Shown one piece after another: positions 54,342 to 64,000 of a stretch of DNA of 64,000 nucleotides; positions within the stretch are counted from its first letter, which is position 1, and each line of letters opens with the position of its first letter. This stretch comes from Skeletonema tropicum. Lineage: Eukaryota > Bacillariophyta > Thalassiosirophyceae > Thalassiosirales > Thalassiosiraceae. Made by a program: the position numbers and the translations under genes. Where the stretch lies: NCBI GenBank assembly GCA_037178625.1, contig CM074146.1, forward strand, positions 372,001-436,000, given 5' to 3'. Under the pieces are notes generated by a model. It did not search any database. It saw only the letters and a program-made list of their open reading frames with translations, and was not told where the DNA came from.

Positions 54342-55019
54342 ATGGGAGCAACTTCATCAGTCTACTCTTACAAAGACGTCGACGCCAAGGGTGATAAGGG
54401 GTTTACGCAGCTCCATCTCGCTTGTAGTGCGGGACAAGTTGATATGGCCAAGCTTCTCATTGAAAAGGGAGCTGACGTCAATGCCAAGGATGATGATGAT
54501 GATACGCCGCTCCATTATGCTTGCCTTGAGGGACAAGTTGATGTGATCAAGCTTCTCATTGAAAAGGGAGCAAATGTCAATGCCAAGAATAATGATGAAG
54601 GCACACCGCTCCATTATGCTTGCGATGAGAGGTATGTTGATGTGGCCGAGCTTCTCATTGATAACGGGGCAGAAGTCGACGACAAGGATATTTACGAGAC
54701 TACGCCGCTCCATGAAGCTTGCAGAAAGGGACATGTTGATGTGGCCAAGCTTCTCATTGAAAAGAGAGCAGATGTCAATGCCAAGGGTATGTGTGGGGCT
54801 ACGCCGCTCCATGTTGCTTGCAATATGGGACAAGTTGATGCGGCCAAACTTCTCATTGAAATGGGAGCAGATGTCAATGCAACCGATAATGATGGAGATA
54901 CGCCGCTCCGTTGGGCCGTGAAGGAAGGCCAAGAAGAAATGGTCAATTTTATGGCTAAAGCGGAGATGAAAGTGAAAGTGTTAGAGACCACCTTCACCTC
55001 AGAAGAGATAGGGACGTGA
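54342..55019 (+). CDS. Ankyrin-repeat protein, right arm
   Basis: 225-residue frame starting MGATSSVYSYKDVDAKGDKG. It lacks the non-repeat domain of about 120 residues found in the left-arm paralog and goes straight into six ankyrin units: FTQLHLACSAGQVDMAKLLI, TPLHYACLEGQVDVIKLLI, TPLHYACDERYVDVAELLI, TPLHEACRKGHVDVAKLLI, TPLHVACNMGQVDAAKLLI, and TPLRWAVKEGQEEMVNFMAK. It ends soon after (TTFTSEEIGT), where the left copy has the AKAIAKEG tail. The DNA repeat units are highly alike. Role is protein binding; partner unknown. Confidence 0.8.
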   Translation: MGATSSVYSYKDVDAKGDKGFTQLHLACSAGQVDMAKLLIEKGADVNAKDDDDDTPLHYACLEGQVDVIKLLIEKGANVNAKNNDEGTPLHYACDERYVDVAELLIDNGAEVDDKDIYETTPLHEACRKGHVDVAKLLIEKRADVNAKGMCGATPLHVACNMGQVDAAKLLIEMGADVNATDNDGDTPLRWAVKEGQEEMVNFMAKAEMKVKVLETTFTSEEIGT

Positions 55020-55430
55020 AAGAATAGAGGCAAAAGCAATCGCGAAAGCCTTCATTCATCTGAGCTTTGAAGTCTGTGTTGATAGATCATGCAATTATGT
55101 AACATAGAGAAGATCAATCAAAGACAAAATAGTCCAATCCATGGGCTACTTGCCTAGCTAGCCTTGGCATACGACGCTTTCCACTTAGTTTTCACGCGAG
55201 GTATGGCGCAACGATCATCTTTCATGACAGATCATGCAATTATGTATTATGAAATCACCAGAGAGAAACGAGTGTTTCTGAACACGACGGAAAATGGGCA
55301 TCTTCACTTTGACTTGTGACTATACGCCCCCTCGATTACATCCTACCATCCATCCATGCTCATAGTCATAGTACCCCCTCCCGAAGTATACCTGTCACCA
55401 ACAAATCAAGTCACTTCTATCTGTTACCTT
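55020..55430. other. intergenic
   Basis: Includes remnants like the left-arm C-terminal tail (AAGCAATCGCGAAAGCC near 55032). Nothing else was seen. Confidence 0.4.
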
Positions 55431-56258
55431 TTACGACCCTTCTTCATCCAGTTTTTGCTTCTTGGTCGCTGCTCCATCCTCATTGTTTTCTTCTTCTCTT
55501 GGATGTTTTTCAGCAGTAGCAACATCCTTCATGGAGATTGATGATGATGCATCCGCAGCTCCTATTTGAGAATCGGCAGTCTTGACAGCAGTACTTGTTG
55601 TTGCTGACGCTACATTTCCATCAGCAGTATTCTCCACAGCACCACCACTCTTATCATTCACCACCTCCACCTCCTCCTTTCCACCACTAACAAACTTGCC
55701 CTCCTTATCCCTCTTCTCACTCACACTATTCTTCATCCGTTCCTTCTCCTCCTTCTTATTCCGCTCCTCCCTCCGATGGCCCTCCAAAAACCGTTCCATC
55801 GCCGGAACGAACTCTTCAAAGTCCAATTCTTTCAATGCACCAATGACATCCTTGGCGACGATTGTGGTTCGTCGTCCTTCGCGGGCGACGTCATTGGCAC
55901 AGGCGGTGAGGTACAGTATGAAGATACCGGAGGCACGGGAGAGGGCGGACAGAGAGTCTTTGGAGATGTTGGTGGACTTTGGGAGGGTTTGTTTGAGGAG
56001 GCGGCGGATGCAGGCTGCGGGGGGTTCAAAGTCGGATGACGAAGAGGAGGTGGTGGAATTGTTGGTTGTGGATGATGTGGATTTCGATTTTGGTTTCTCA
56101 GCAGCGGTTGCAGTTGTTGATGATGTGGATTGTTCCGCTGCTGGTGCCGTCGGTGCAGTTGTAGATGGATCGGCTGCTGCTGCTGGCGGATCTTCCATGG
56201 CAGTAGCGGCTGCCACAACGGTGGTTGTCGCTGGATTTTCTGTCGAACTTTCGGCCAT
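55431..56258 (-). CDS. POLE3: DNA polymerase epsilon subunit 3 / Dpb4-like histone-fold protein
   Basis: 275-residue uninterrupted frame. Residues about 1-75 and 175-275 are low-complexity (Ala/Thr, then charged). The middle is an NF-YB/H2B-type histone fold: AACIRRLLKQTLPKSTNISK, DSLSALSRASGIFILYLTAC, ANDVAREGRRTTIVAKDVIG, ALKELDFEEFVPAMERFLEG. The LPKSTNISKD entry and RRTTIVAKDVIGAL-DFEEF exit are characteristic of POLE3 (CHRAC17/Dpb4) rather than NF-YB. In other eukaryotes it pairs with POLE4 in the polymerase epsilon holoenzyme and with chromatin remodellers. The acidic tail and C-terminal KKQKLDEEGS fit a nuclear protein. The gene symbol is by domain similarity. Confidence 0.85.
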   Translation of the reverse strand: MAESSTENPATTTVVAAATAMEDPPAAAADPSTTAPTAPAAEQSTSSTTATAAEKPKSKSTSSTTNNSTTSSSSSDFEPPAACIRRLLKQTLPKSTNISKDSLSALSRASGIFILYLTACANDVAREGRRTTIVAKDVIGALKELDFEEFVPAMERFLEGHRREERNKKEEKERMKNSVSEKRDKEGKFVSGGKEEVEVVNDKSGGAVENTADGNVASATTSTAVKTADSQIGAADASSSISMKDVATAEKHPREEENNEDGAATKKQKLDEEGS

Positions 56259-57387
56259 GATGATGATGATGAATAATTTTATGCGCTGTCGTTTCTATAT
56301 TTCTGTAATATAAATTAAATACATGCAAAGTGATAGTATTGACGATGAGTCAAAATACAGTTCGAAAGCAAGCAAAGACGTACTTATATAATGCTGTTCA
56401 TTGATTCATGATATCAACACGACGTTCATTCAACTAGGTGGCCTGTCAGCAACATTTTTTTATGCGACACTGAAAAAGGGCATGAAATCGGTCCGTCAAA
56501 TTATTGACGTCATTTCAGAGAAGCACGTCAAAAAGTTATTCGAAACTGACCGCCTCTGACATTGAAATACTCGCGTTGCCAACGAAATGATAGTTTGATT
56601 CACTGCAATGACTTTAATTTCATCAGCAAGAGGGTCGTTCACAAGACGTGTCATTGTCATATACTATCCTCTATCGTGTTGTGTAGGGCATTTTTTGCAG
56701 CGGCCGGGTCAGCCCTCCTCAGCCCTCCTCATTCAGTGCCCGTGTGACCGCACGTTGTTTTATACACCTGCTGCTACGCAACTATGCTCACCTATGTTTG
56801 GCTCTTTGCCGCGGATAATATCTTGCTTTTGGAATGAGCTTTGGGCTGGGTTGTTTTGAAGTTGAGCTAGGCTAGAGAGAGAGCAAGCTCAATTCAAGCA
56901 TTATTTTGCCCCTTTTCGGGCGCAGAAAAGGGGTCAATCTGACTTTCAGGAATCTCAAATATGTCTAAATCGAGTATTTATGACAAAAATATGAACACCA
57001 GAGCTGTCTCTGGTATCCAACTTGTACTTGTCTTGGGGCAAGAGGGCACCATTGCCCCCTTCGGCTCTTGTAAAAAAGATTCAGAGAATGGTTCGTGGCA
57101 AGGAAGTACCGGATTCACCTGTATTATGTAGATAGAGATACTAGGAATCAGAGATGTTTCTGGGAGAAGCATTCTTATTCTAGACATGTTCATATGTAGG
57201 AACTGCTACCAAAGTGGCGCCAAAGGCTCTTGTAAAAACATTTTGAAAGCTCTCTCTAAGTATAGAGAGAGATATGTAAGTAGATAAGATAGAGAGTCGT
57301 GGCTTCATGCTTTTTGTGTTTTGTGCAATCGTCCATCCTCCCATAGAGGTACTCGACACGGCAATAAAAGAGCATTAAGTATACCTC
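56259..57387. other. intergenic
   Basis: Divergent upstream region between POLE3 and the fusion gene. Nothing recognised beyond simple GAGA runs near 57250. Confidence 0.4.
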
Positions 57388-60000
57388 TTGTGCAACGAAC
57401 CTCGACACGGCACATGCCTCACCATGACCACGAGCAACCTGCCCTCAACAGGAATGAGGCTCAGGCGGCCTCCTATTGGCGCCGCCGCAACCAACAAAAG
57501 ATGCCCCACGCGCACCGATGACGATAAACGTTATCGGAAGAAAGATTTGGCGCTCTTTGTGTTTTTCTGCTGTGTGTTTGCCGTCCCGCTGAAGCCTTTG
57601 ACGGACTGGATTGTGTCACAAACTTTTTCTCCGGCGACAATGGAGGTTAAACAGCATAGTCTCGCCGAAGAAGAGTTGATAGAAAATGATGATCCAAAGT
57701 GCATCAAGGTGGCGGCTGGAATGAATTTCAAGGCGTGGGCTGGTGGAAGGAAGAAAGAGAACGTACAGCAGTTAGGCCCCTGCGCCTATATTTTCGAAAA
57801 AATTCAAACTCCGCCGAAGGGCTGGCTACATGACATTGACTACTACTTCCACAGGCCGGGGCAGCAATTGGAAGAAAGAGAGAAATGCTATCTGGCCTGC
57901 TTACGAGGGCTTCCCGAGGATGAAATAACACCTTCCTTGTTGATTCTTGCGGCGCAAATGAAGCTACCAAAGGTCGTACAACTGCTCATGGATGGCTACG
58001 ATATGGATCCGCTCTATAAGGTCAAGTCAACGGATGGGATTCCCCGTTTGAATGCCGTTCAAGCGGCAATTCACGGTGGCGATCCTGATATTTTGAATGC
58101 TTTGACGAGAGGAAATATCAAATTGGTGATAGATGAGTATGGCAGAACAGCTGAGGACTACATAACCATGAGAGCATCTCCCATCCGACCCTTTCATGCA
58201 CTCGAATACTTTGGAATCAAAGTGCCAGAGAACAGACGCAGCCCCTTACTTGCATTCAATTATAGTGAATTCAAGAAGCTTGAGAAACGTCTAGGGTGGA
58301 GTTCAAAAACCACTTATCAAGATGAATACGATAACACTTGCGACTTTGATGTTGTCAACCAGCTTTCCAGGGAAGAGTTTTATCGAGATTACTTGCTACC
58401 AGGACGACCTGTTCTAATCCGTGACCAAGCATCAGACGCCGAATTGGAGGCTTTTTCAAAAAAGTATTGGCAGACTACCACTGACTTTCACCCCACTAGT
58501 AAACACAAGGTCGGTCCGACTGCCTATCCACATTTGACTGATCAAAAAAATTGTGAAACCAAGTTATCTATCTCTGAGATGGAAAATGCAACAGAATGTC
58601 CGACCATGCCAGGAATTCCCATGGTACACGCCAGGCACCCACGTGAGAGTGATCTCGAGGTGTTGTATCCTGCAACGAATGGAGAAGTAATCAATCCCAC
58701 ACACAGCTTTGGCAAGCTGACTGAATTCTTTCACACCCAAAGAGGGCAAATGCAATTGTTTTGGGGAGGCGAAAGAAGCGGTGCAACATATCATTGGCAT
58801 CGCTCTGCTTTTAACATATTATATGCCGGACTGAAGGAATGGAGCCTCGCCCCGCCCCTTTACCGCGGGTGGACGGGGATGCCTGCCTCGGAAGTCCAGT
58901 TGGATGCAAATTTTTCGTTAAAGTGTACTCAGAAACCTGGGGATTTGATTTGGTTCCCTGACTACTGGGGCCACATGACGCTGAATCGTCGATTTAGCAT
59001 CGGCGCCGCTGTGATCTATGGGAAATATCAAATGTTGAATGTTGATCCGGAGTTCAGTGCCAGGGATGATGAACTTGAGAACACTGTGTCTGAAAGTGAA
59101 AACGAGGAAGCTGATACTCTTAAACCAAGAAATGAGGATCAAGCCCCGGCAACAACTGAAGCGCCTGACTTTTTCTTCGTTCATATTAACAAATGCGGTG
59201 GAAGCAGCATGATTAGTATGTTTAACAAGCACTGTCGCGGACAATGGAAGAACGAGAAGTGGTCCTCTCCAGCTGCGCTGCGCACCTTTCATTGCACGGC
59301 TCAATGCTGGATTGATCATTATGGAGAAAACGCTTGGAATGAGAAGTACAGTTTCGCAATTGTCCGTCATCCACTTGCGAGAGCTATATCTAACTTTTTC
59401 TTCTTGATCGGCCAATGCACAGAAAAGAGAAGTAAAATATGCGAAGAAAGGGCAATCGACACCCACTACAATGGCACAAATATCAATCATTTGGATGACG
59501 ACGAGCTAAAGATCAAGCTGTTTCATAGTTGGGTCGAGAAAGCATACAAATTGTTCCCGCCGGGGTCTCACAATCATCATTTATTTGGCTCTCATGCTCA
59601 TAACAATGATGTTTACTCTACGTTTAATGCCACGATGTCAAGTTGGATGGTCAATGCAGATGGTGAAATAGCTGTGGATGAAGTTTATCGTCTAGAAGAG
59701 ATGGCTTCTGGAGGTATGGATAAGCTGAGCACAAAAATCCCTTGCCTCAAGAACGCTGCAACCGCAGAACGCTTTTTGGCAGAACAGCAACTAGGAGAAG
59801 AAAACATGGATCTGCAGAAAAAGCAGCGTGTGCAGTTGCCTACAAAGAATAGGTCTTTTCCCTATCCTGACTACAAAAGATTTGCAGGGAATAGTCGGCC
59901 AAAGGAAATTTTTCTAGAAGTGTATGCTTCGGATTTTCATAACTTTGGCTACAAATGGCCTGAGCCTTTCCTTGATCGTTCTCCTTCTTCAGGCGAGTAA
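57388..60000 (+). CDS. Membrane JmjC-like (cupin) hydroxylase fused to a sulfotransferase
   Basis: 870-residue uninterrupted frame. Start at 57388; an ATG at 57424 is also possible. One N-terminal membrane helix (about residues 54-70, LALFVFFCCVFAVPL) after basic residues suggests a type II Golgi/ER protein. Residues about 160-270 look like a degenerate ankyrin segment (LILAAQMKLPKVVQLLMDGYD, NAVQAAIHGGDPDILNAL). About 320-555 is a cupin_8/JmjC-like domain: FYRDYLLPGRPVLIRD, TYHWHRSAFNILYAGLKEW (metal-site H469, then H471 where the family usually has D/E) and GDLIWFPDYWGHMTLN (distal H529). About 590-860 is a Sulfotransfer_2-type domain: FFFVHINKCGGSSM (PAPS 5'-phosphosulfate loop, K602) and FAIVRHPLARAISNFFF (3'-phosphate motif, R660). 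It would act on secreted proteins or glycans. Confidence 0.82.
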   Translation: MCNEPRHGTCLTMTTSNLPSTGMRLRRPPIGAAATNKRCPTRTDDDKRYRKKDLALFVFFCCVFAVPLKPLTDWIVSQTFSPATMEVKQHSLAEEELIENDDPKCIKVAAGMNFKAWAGGRKKENVQQLGPCAYIFEKIQTPPKGWLHDIDYYFHRPGQQLEEREKCYLACLRGLPEDEITPSLLILAAQMKLPKVVQLLMDGYDMDPLYKVKSTDGIPRLNAVQAAIHGGDPDILNALTRGNIKLVIDEYGRTAEDYITMRASPIRPFHALEYFGIKVPENRRSPLLAFNYSEFKKLEKRLGWSSKTTYQDEYDNTCDFDVVNQLSREEFYRDYLLPGRPVLIRDQASDAELEAFSKKYWQTTTDFHPTSKHKVGPTAYPHLTDQKNCETKLSISEMENATECPTMPGIPMVHARHPRESDLEVLYPATNGEVINPTHSFGKLTEFFHTQRGQMQLFWGGERSGATYHWHRSAFNILYAGLKEWSLAPPLYRGWTGMPASEVQLDANFSLKCTQKPGDLIWFPDYWGHMTLNRRFSIGAAVIYGKYQMLNVDPEFSARDDELENTVSESENEEADTLKPRNEDQAPATTEAPDFFFVHINKCGGSSMISMFNKHCRGQWKNEKWSSPAALRTFHCTAQCWIDHYGENAWNEKYSFAIVRHPLARAISNFFFLIGQCTEKRSKICEERAIDTHYNGTNINHLDDDELKIKLFHSWVEKAYKLFPPGSHNHHLFGSHAHNNDVYSTFNATMSSWMVNADGEIAVDEVYRLEEMASGGMDKLSTKIPCLKNAATAERFLAEQQLGEENMDLQKKQRVQLPTKNRSFPYPDYKRFAGNSRPKEIFLEVYASDFHNFGYKWPEPFLDRSPSSGE

Positions 60001-60440
60001 ATAAAGTAAATACAGAAGTAATATCCCAATACACAGTCCGAGCTGATAGAAAATGCTCATTGTTGGGAATATGACCGAAGCTTTCTTCCATATTTAAATC
60101 AAAGAGTAAAGGGTATGTAATCTGAGCAAGGATCTCTTACTCTTACACATTGCACAGAGGTAATAGTAATAAGAATAAGAGTAATCTTGTGCTTGAGGAG
60201 GAAGGAAAAGGAAATATTAGACAAATGACATATAAGTATAAGATGATAACGTGTTGGTGTTATTCAGCATCATGTGTATGACACGTTAACTATTTTCTAC
60301 ACACCAACACCTCCAACATAAAATGAAACTCACAGTAAACACAGGTAGGAGGACGCAAGGTTGTTACACCTCCTAGACTTTGACATCAGTCAACACAGGT
60401 CACTACATATCGTGCAACCATCTCCGTTCACGCACCATCC
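60001..60440. other. intergenic or unrecognised 5' exon
   Basis: An ATG at 60323 (MKLTVNTG) followed by GTAGGAGG may be a first exon of the next gene. Otherwise empty. Confidence 0.35.
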
Positions 60441-61998
60441 TTGCTGGAGGCATCAGATATGCAGGAAGTTCATCTACTTCGAAGTCCGGGTCAAGTCAAG
60501 TGTATTACAACCATCATAGTCGTAGTCAACCCTAACTTGGATCTATGGTATGAAGACCTTCGTGATGCACGGTATCAAGACTTTCGTCGTGCATTCGATT
60601 CGGGGAACTATGAGGACATTAATACAATGATCGTGGCTGAGAATTATCACCCTTTTGCAATCGGTCACTTGGTAGCTCTCGAGGTCGAGTCATTATCAAA
60701 GAATAACAATGATGGCTGGAATAGAGATAGGTCTCACACATATGGCTACAATGAGGAAGATGATACATGGGGAGCAATCCCCTGTTCGACAAATTGTGCA
60801 CTGTTCAGTGATACCACGGGATATAAACCTATTGGTGCCACCAACGTTCAGGGAGATACGGATAAGTACAGTGTTACTGGCTTGGCTCAACGTTGTGGCA
60901 ACCCCTTTTCGAGAACACAAAGGAGTTGGTGTTGGCAGCTACGTCCATCAGGTTCGTATTACTCCGCATATTGGGTTCACTGCCAAGCCCAAGCTTCGTC
61001 CTCTTATTGAAACGGAGGCTCCTACATATACAGATTATCGTGAAGAAGCCTTGTCTGTGGTGGAACAATTGCGTCTCACCGCAGGAAATGAAACACGCAA
61101 GGCTATGTTCGAGTTCTACGATAACAAGGCACAGGTTAGAAGTTCAGTGATTAGTTCAATTACAAGTCTTGATGGCTTTGATGGCTCGTTGGAAGATACT
61201 CTTCTTCTCAATCATGGATTTGATCTTGTTGAGCATAACGCTCTACTTTGTGCATGGCGTGGAAAGGTGACGTATGATCTAGTCCGACCTACGACTGTCA
61301 TTCGTCAATGGGGCAACGACGAAATCGATACGTTCGGCGGTGACTTCTCTGGAACTGAGTCGAAAGTTATCAAGGCCAAAGACTTTGAAGCGGTAAGTGT
61401 TGTACTTTTATACATATACATTATGTACAACTCATTCATATCTTTTCATTCTATGCTCATATATGTGTCCATTTTTACTTGCAAACTATCCAGGTTATCA
61501 GAGTGATGCCTCGTAGTGAGTACCCGAGTGGCTCGGCTTCAATCTGCAAGGCTTATGCAGACTTTGCAAGAGCATATACAGAAGGGGTTGGTTTAGGCGA
61601 ACCAGTTGTCAAGAAACGTTGGGACATTCCTGACATGGAAGCAATCGGGCTTCAATGTGGAGAGTCTCGTCTTTGGGGTGGTATGCAATTTTCGGCCTCT
61701 ATTCCTGCTGGGTATATAAGATTGTGTGGAAGGCACGGGCAAGCTAGGATATGATCGTATCAAGGAAATTCGTAATGGATCAAACTTTACATCTAAATGG
61801 CAGAAAGTAACTGGAGGTCGCCGTCCAAAGAACTCATTATGCGGACATCGTGCTGATTCAAATAATGCTGTGATAGAGGAGAAAGCACGAGCTGTATCTG
61901 TATCCGCAGAAGCAGAAGTGTCGAGCAGTGGTCAAATATACTTGAGGAGTTCTTTGCAAGTGTACCTTATGTCAGCTTTGGTGTGGTTTTGGTTTTAG
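60441..61998 (+). pseudogene. Haloperoxidase-like PAP2-superfamily protein, frameshifted
   Basis: Ordered pieces follow vanadium-haloperoxidase-like algal proteins: VVVNPNLDLWYEDLRDARYQ, YHPFAIGHLVALEVESLSKN and TWGAIPCSTNCALFSDTTGY (frame 1). Near 60895 a two-base insertion separates GLAQR from WQPLFENT. Then HKGVGVGSYVHQVRITPHIG follows in another frame, with RKAMFEFYDNKAQVRSSVIS and WRGKVTYDLVRPTTVIRQW. A clean 101-nt intron (61393-61493, GTAAGT..TATCCAG) joins KDFEA to VIRVMPRSEYPSGSASICKA, the PAP2-type active-site region (EYPSGSA), followed by CGESRLWGGMQFSASIPAGY. Small insertions near 61715-61735 shift into GTGKLGYDRIKEIRNGS. At least three frame breaks. It is either a recent pseudogene or an error-laden region. 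Intact relatives bind vanadate and oxidise halides or remove phosphates. Confidence 0.65.
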
Positions 61999-62188
61999 AA
62001 GGTTATTTGTATGTTGTGTCAAGCTAAAGATGATGAGTGATTAGTAATTGTCAAGTGGAAGTATCGAATTCACAGGGATGCATCCGTACTTTTCATGATG
62101 AAATCTATCTAAGTACTTATAGTATGTAGAGAGAGGCAAGCAATGATTAGTAGTAGATTTCTGTCTACATGTAATATTTTGTCTTTCT

Positions 62189-64000
62189 CTAGAGAGTGTA
62201 GGCCCACAGAGCACAGAGACAGAAGAGATTAGGGAAGACCCATAAATATCTCTCAGTCGTCCACTGGCAGCACCCAGAAATGAGAGTATCGTATTCATTG
62301 GAAGAACCAGAAGCGCCCGCTTCCAACGTGATAGAGCCGCCAAGCGTGTCACTGGACCCTACCGTGAGAGCAATGTCTCCTGCAGATGCAGACGTGGAAA
62401 GTCCAGTAGCGATTGGTATGTCACCTGAGTTTGCTGTGGATGCGCTTCCAGCTACGCCGCCCTGTTCGTCTCCTGCTTCTATGGTCATGCTACCGCCATC
62501 TGATGATTGAGAGTCACCGGCCACAAAGGTTGCAGAACCAGCATTGGCAGAACCAGAAGAGCCCGCTTCCAACGTGATGGAGCCGCCGAGTGTGTCACTG
62601 GACCCTAATCTGCACTCATCATACAAAGGTGCAACTGTTAATGCTTCCCTCCCATCAGTTTTGTTTAAATGACACTTCATAAAGGCCGAGTAGGTAGAAA
62701 TCTTGTCAGGTTGTTCAGCTGCAACGTTCACAGCTTCAGGGCTGCTCCTTGAGGGATTAGCATCAATGTATAAACCTGTATCATCACAGAGATCAAAAAG
62801 CGCTTCGGTTTGGTCAGCTTCAAAGCCTGACCAGCCGTACAAAACTGCGTCATTGAGCTCAGGAGAGTCTGAACTCAGGAGCATGTACTTATCACATCCG
62901 CATCTTAAAGCTCTATCATCATCATTCTCAAAGAACAAGCAACGATCACTCCACGCTCCAGGCGTATCAACTGCATCCCACCAACTCTTGCCATCCATTT
63001 CATATAAAGAATCTGGATCAATTGGATCATTGAGGATACCAGCAATGTCCAACATACTTGGTCCAATATCTACGGTTGACACTAATCCATCGAATGTATC
63101 CGGCAAGTTGCCATTCGGATAGTGTATGAATTGAGGGATGCGAATACCACCTTCCCACAGCGTGGACTTCTCAGCTTTGCCATGATCTAACTGAAAGAGG
63201 ATGACAGTGTCTTCAAGCTGATTAGTTCGGTTGAGTGCCTTGTAGATTGCCCCAACAGAATCATCTACCCCTACCAACATCAGTAGTATACATGAATATG
63301 AATGAAAGAAAAGAGTTAGGGACATATTATAGACATAGACATGAACATATATGGTATGCATTCATTTCACACAGACCAACTTACAAATACTACCAAGGTC
63401 TGCACTGTGGTCCTTTCCTTTTCCTGTCAGACTTCCATCACCCGCCCTTTCTTTCACAGTATTCCGATATGCAACACAATCATCTCCAAACTCCTTCGTC
63501 ATACCCTCGATACTCCATCCTGTAGGCATGTAGTCTATAGTACCCTTGAGACTATAATCACCATCTATAGTAACACGACAATCTACTTCAATTGCTCTAG
63601 CAACATCAGATGATGGATGTGGCACAGTAGGGTTGACATATAAGAACCAATCATCATCTTTGTCTGCGTGGTCTTGAATAAATTCAATGGCTTTGTAGGT
63701 AACATATTCCATATTATGTTCAATCCCATCCCATTGCCTGGCCATGTTCTCTGGCCACATACTGGCAGATGTAGATGTAGATGTAGACAGACGAAAACAT
63801 GATAGTTGATAGGTGAGTATGCCATCACAATCACACATGATACATGCACACAATTTTATTCTACTTACGCCTCAACTTTATCAAATCCACAGGATATAAT
63901 CTTCCTCCTAATTTTCTCGATGCCGCCACGACGACCCAGTGTATCAGTTAAATGCCATTTACCCACCATACCTGTCGTATATCCATTCTTTCGAAATACC
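62189..64000 (-). CDS. Sulfatase with repetitive C-terminus, 5' part outside window
   Basis: Exon A (to the right edge) ends at 63869, exon B is 63761-63385 and exon C starts near 63270 or 63264 (boundary uncertain) and ends at 62189. Introns start GTAAGT and end CTGCCAG and GGTAG. Exon A contains GYTTGMVGKWHL, the second sulfatase signature. Then ENMARQWDGIEHNMEYVTYKA, DDDWFLYVNPTVPHPSSD, VDDSVGAIYKALNRTNQLED, VILFQLDHGKAEKSTLWEGG and IRIPQFIHYPNG, as in arylsulfatases. The catalytic C-x-P-S-R lies beyond the window. After about 62610 comes a Gly/Ser/Ala-rich repetitive tail (SSDTLGGSITLEAG twice, GGSMTIEAGDEQG), then a hydrophobic C-terminus (WVFPNLFCLCALWAYTL) that could be an anchor. It would hydrolyse sulfate esters on extracellular or lysosomal substrates. 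Confidence 0.8.

Noticed and set aside
55582..56313. 243-codon plus-strand frame overlapping POLE3
   Set aside because: It lies antisense to a clear histone-fold gene and has the composition of a shadow frame.

Overview
The window looks like nuclear DNA of a diatom, probably a centric one. Genes have few short GT-AG introns (mostly about 90-150 nt). Several proteins begin with a signal peptide followed by an aromatic residue after an A-x-A-like site (AYA|F, TNA|F, TEA|F), the pattern of diatom plastid bipartite presequences. The set also includes families typical of diatoms: BspA-type leucine-rich proteins with their characteristic C-terminus, MATH-BTB-SAP proteins, a haloperoxidase-like PAP2 protein and a membrane JmjC-like/sulfotransferase fusion. 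Species was inferred from style only. I saw no bacterial operons, rRNA, tRNA or CRISPR arrays.

Layout. 1-12.5 kb: a SABATH-type carboxyl methyltransferase cut by the left edge, a small diatom-type hypothetical, a PA14 domain fragment, a long gene-poor stretch with dispersed repeats, a two-exon low-complexity protein, a four-helix membrane protein and a two-exon tandem ABM (IsdG-like) protein with a plastid-type leader. 12.8-24.6 kb: accessory and decaying DNA. It holds a 497-bp MITE, a broken BspA-like LRR gene, a Fanzor (eukaryotic TnpB-like RNA-guided nuclease) gene ending in a 126-129 bp minisatellite, and a dead acidic gene split by a 351-bp MITE. 24.6-30.1 kb: a membrane alpha/beta-hydrolase-like protein, a 438-bp mariner-type MITE, and a complete three-exon COMT-like gene enclosed by perfect 179-bp inverted repeats.

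30.2-36.2 kb and 51.2-55.0 kb form a shuffled inverted duplication. Each arm has an ankyrin gene, shared spacer blocks and a MATH-BTB-SAP gene (dead on the left, one frameshift from intact on the right). Between the arms lie a plastid-type SAM methyltransferase, an unassigned secreted or plastid protein, an SF1 helicase of the UPF1/SMUBP2 type and a roughly 8.5-kb Helitron gene (HUH Rep, Y2 motif and PIF1-like helicase). The Helitron gene is interrupted only by one intron and a roughly 30-nt A run that shifts frame. 55.4-64 kb: a POLE3/Dpb4 histone-fold gene, the fusion protein, a frameshifted haloperoxidase-like gene and a sulfatase cut by the right edge.

The genes do not form one pathway. 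Secreted or Golgi polysaccharide and redox functions recur (sulfotransferase, sulfatase, haloperoxidase-like, PA14), as do plastid-targeted enzymes. The clearest unusual systems are the Fanzor locus, the inverted-repeat-bounded COMT cassette and the JmjC-like/sulfotransferase fusion.
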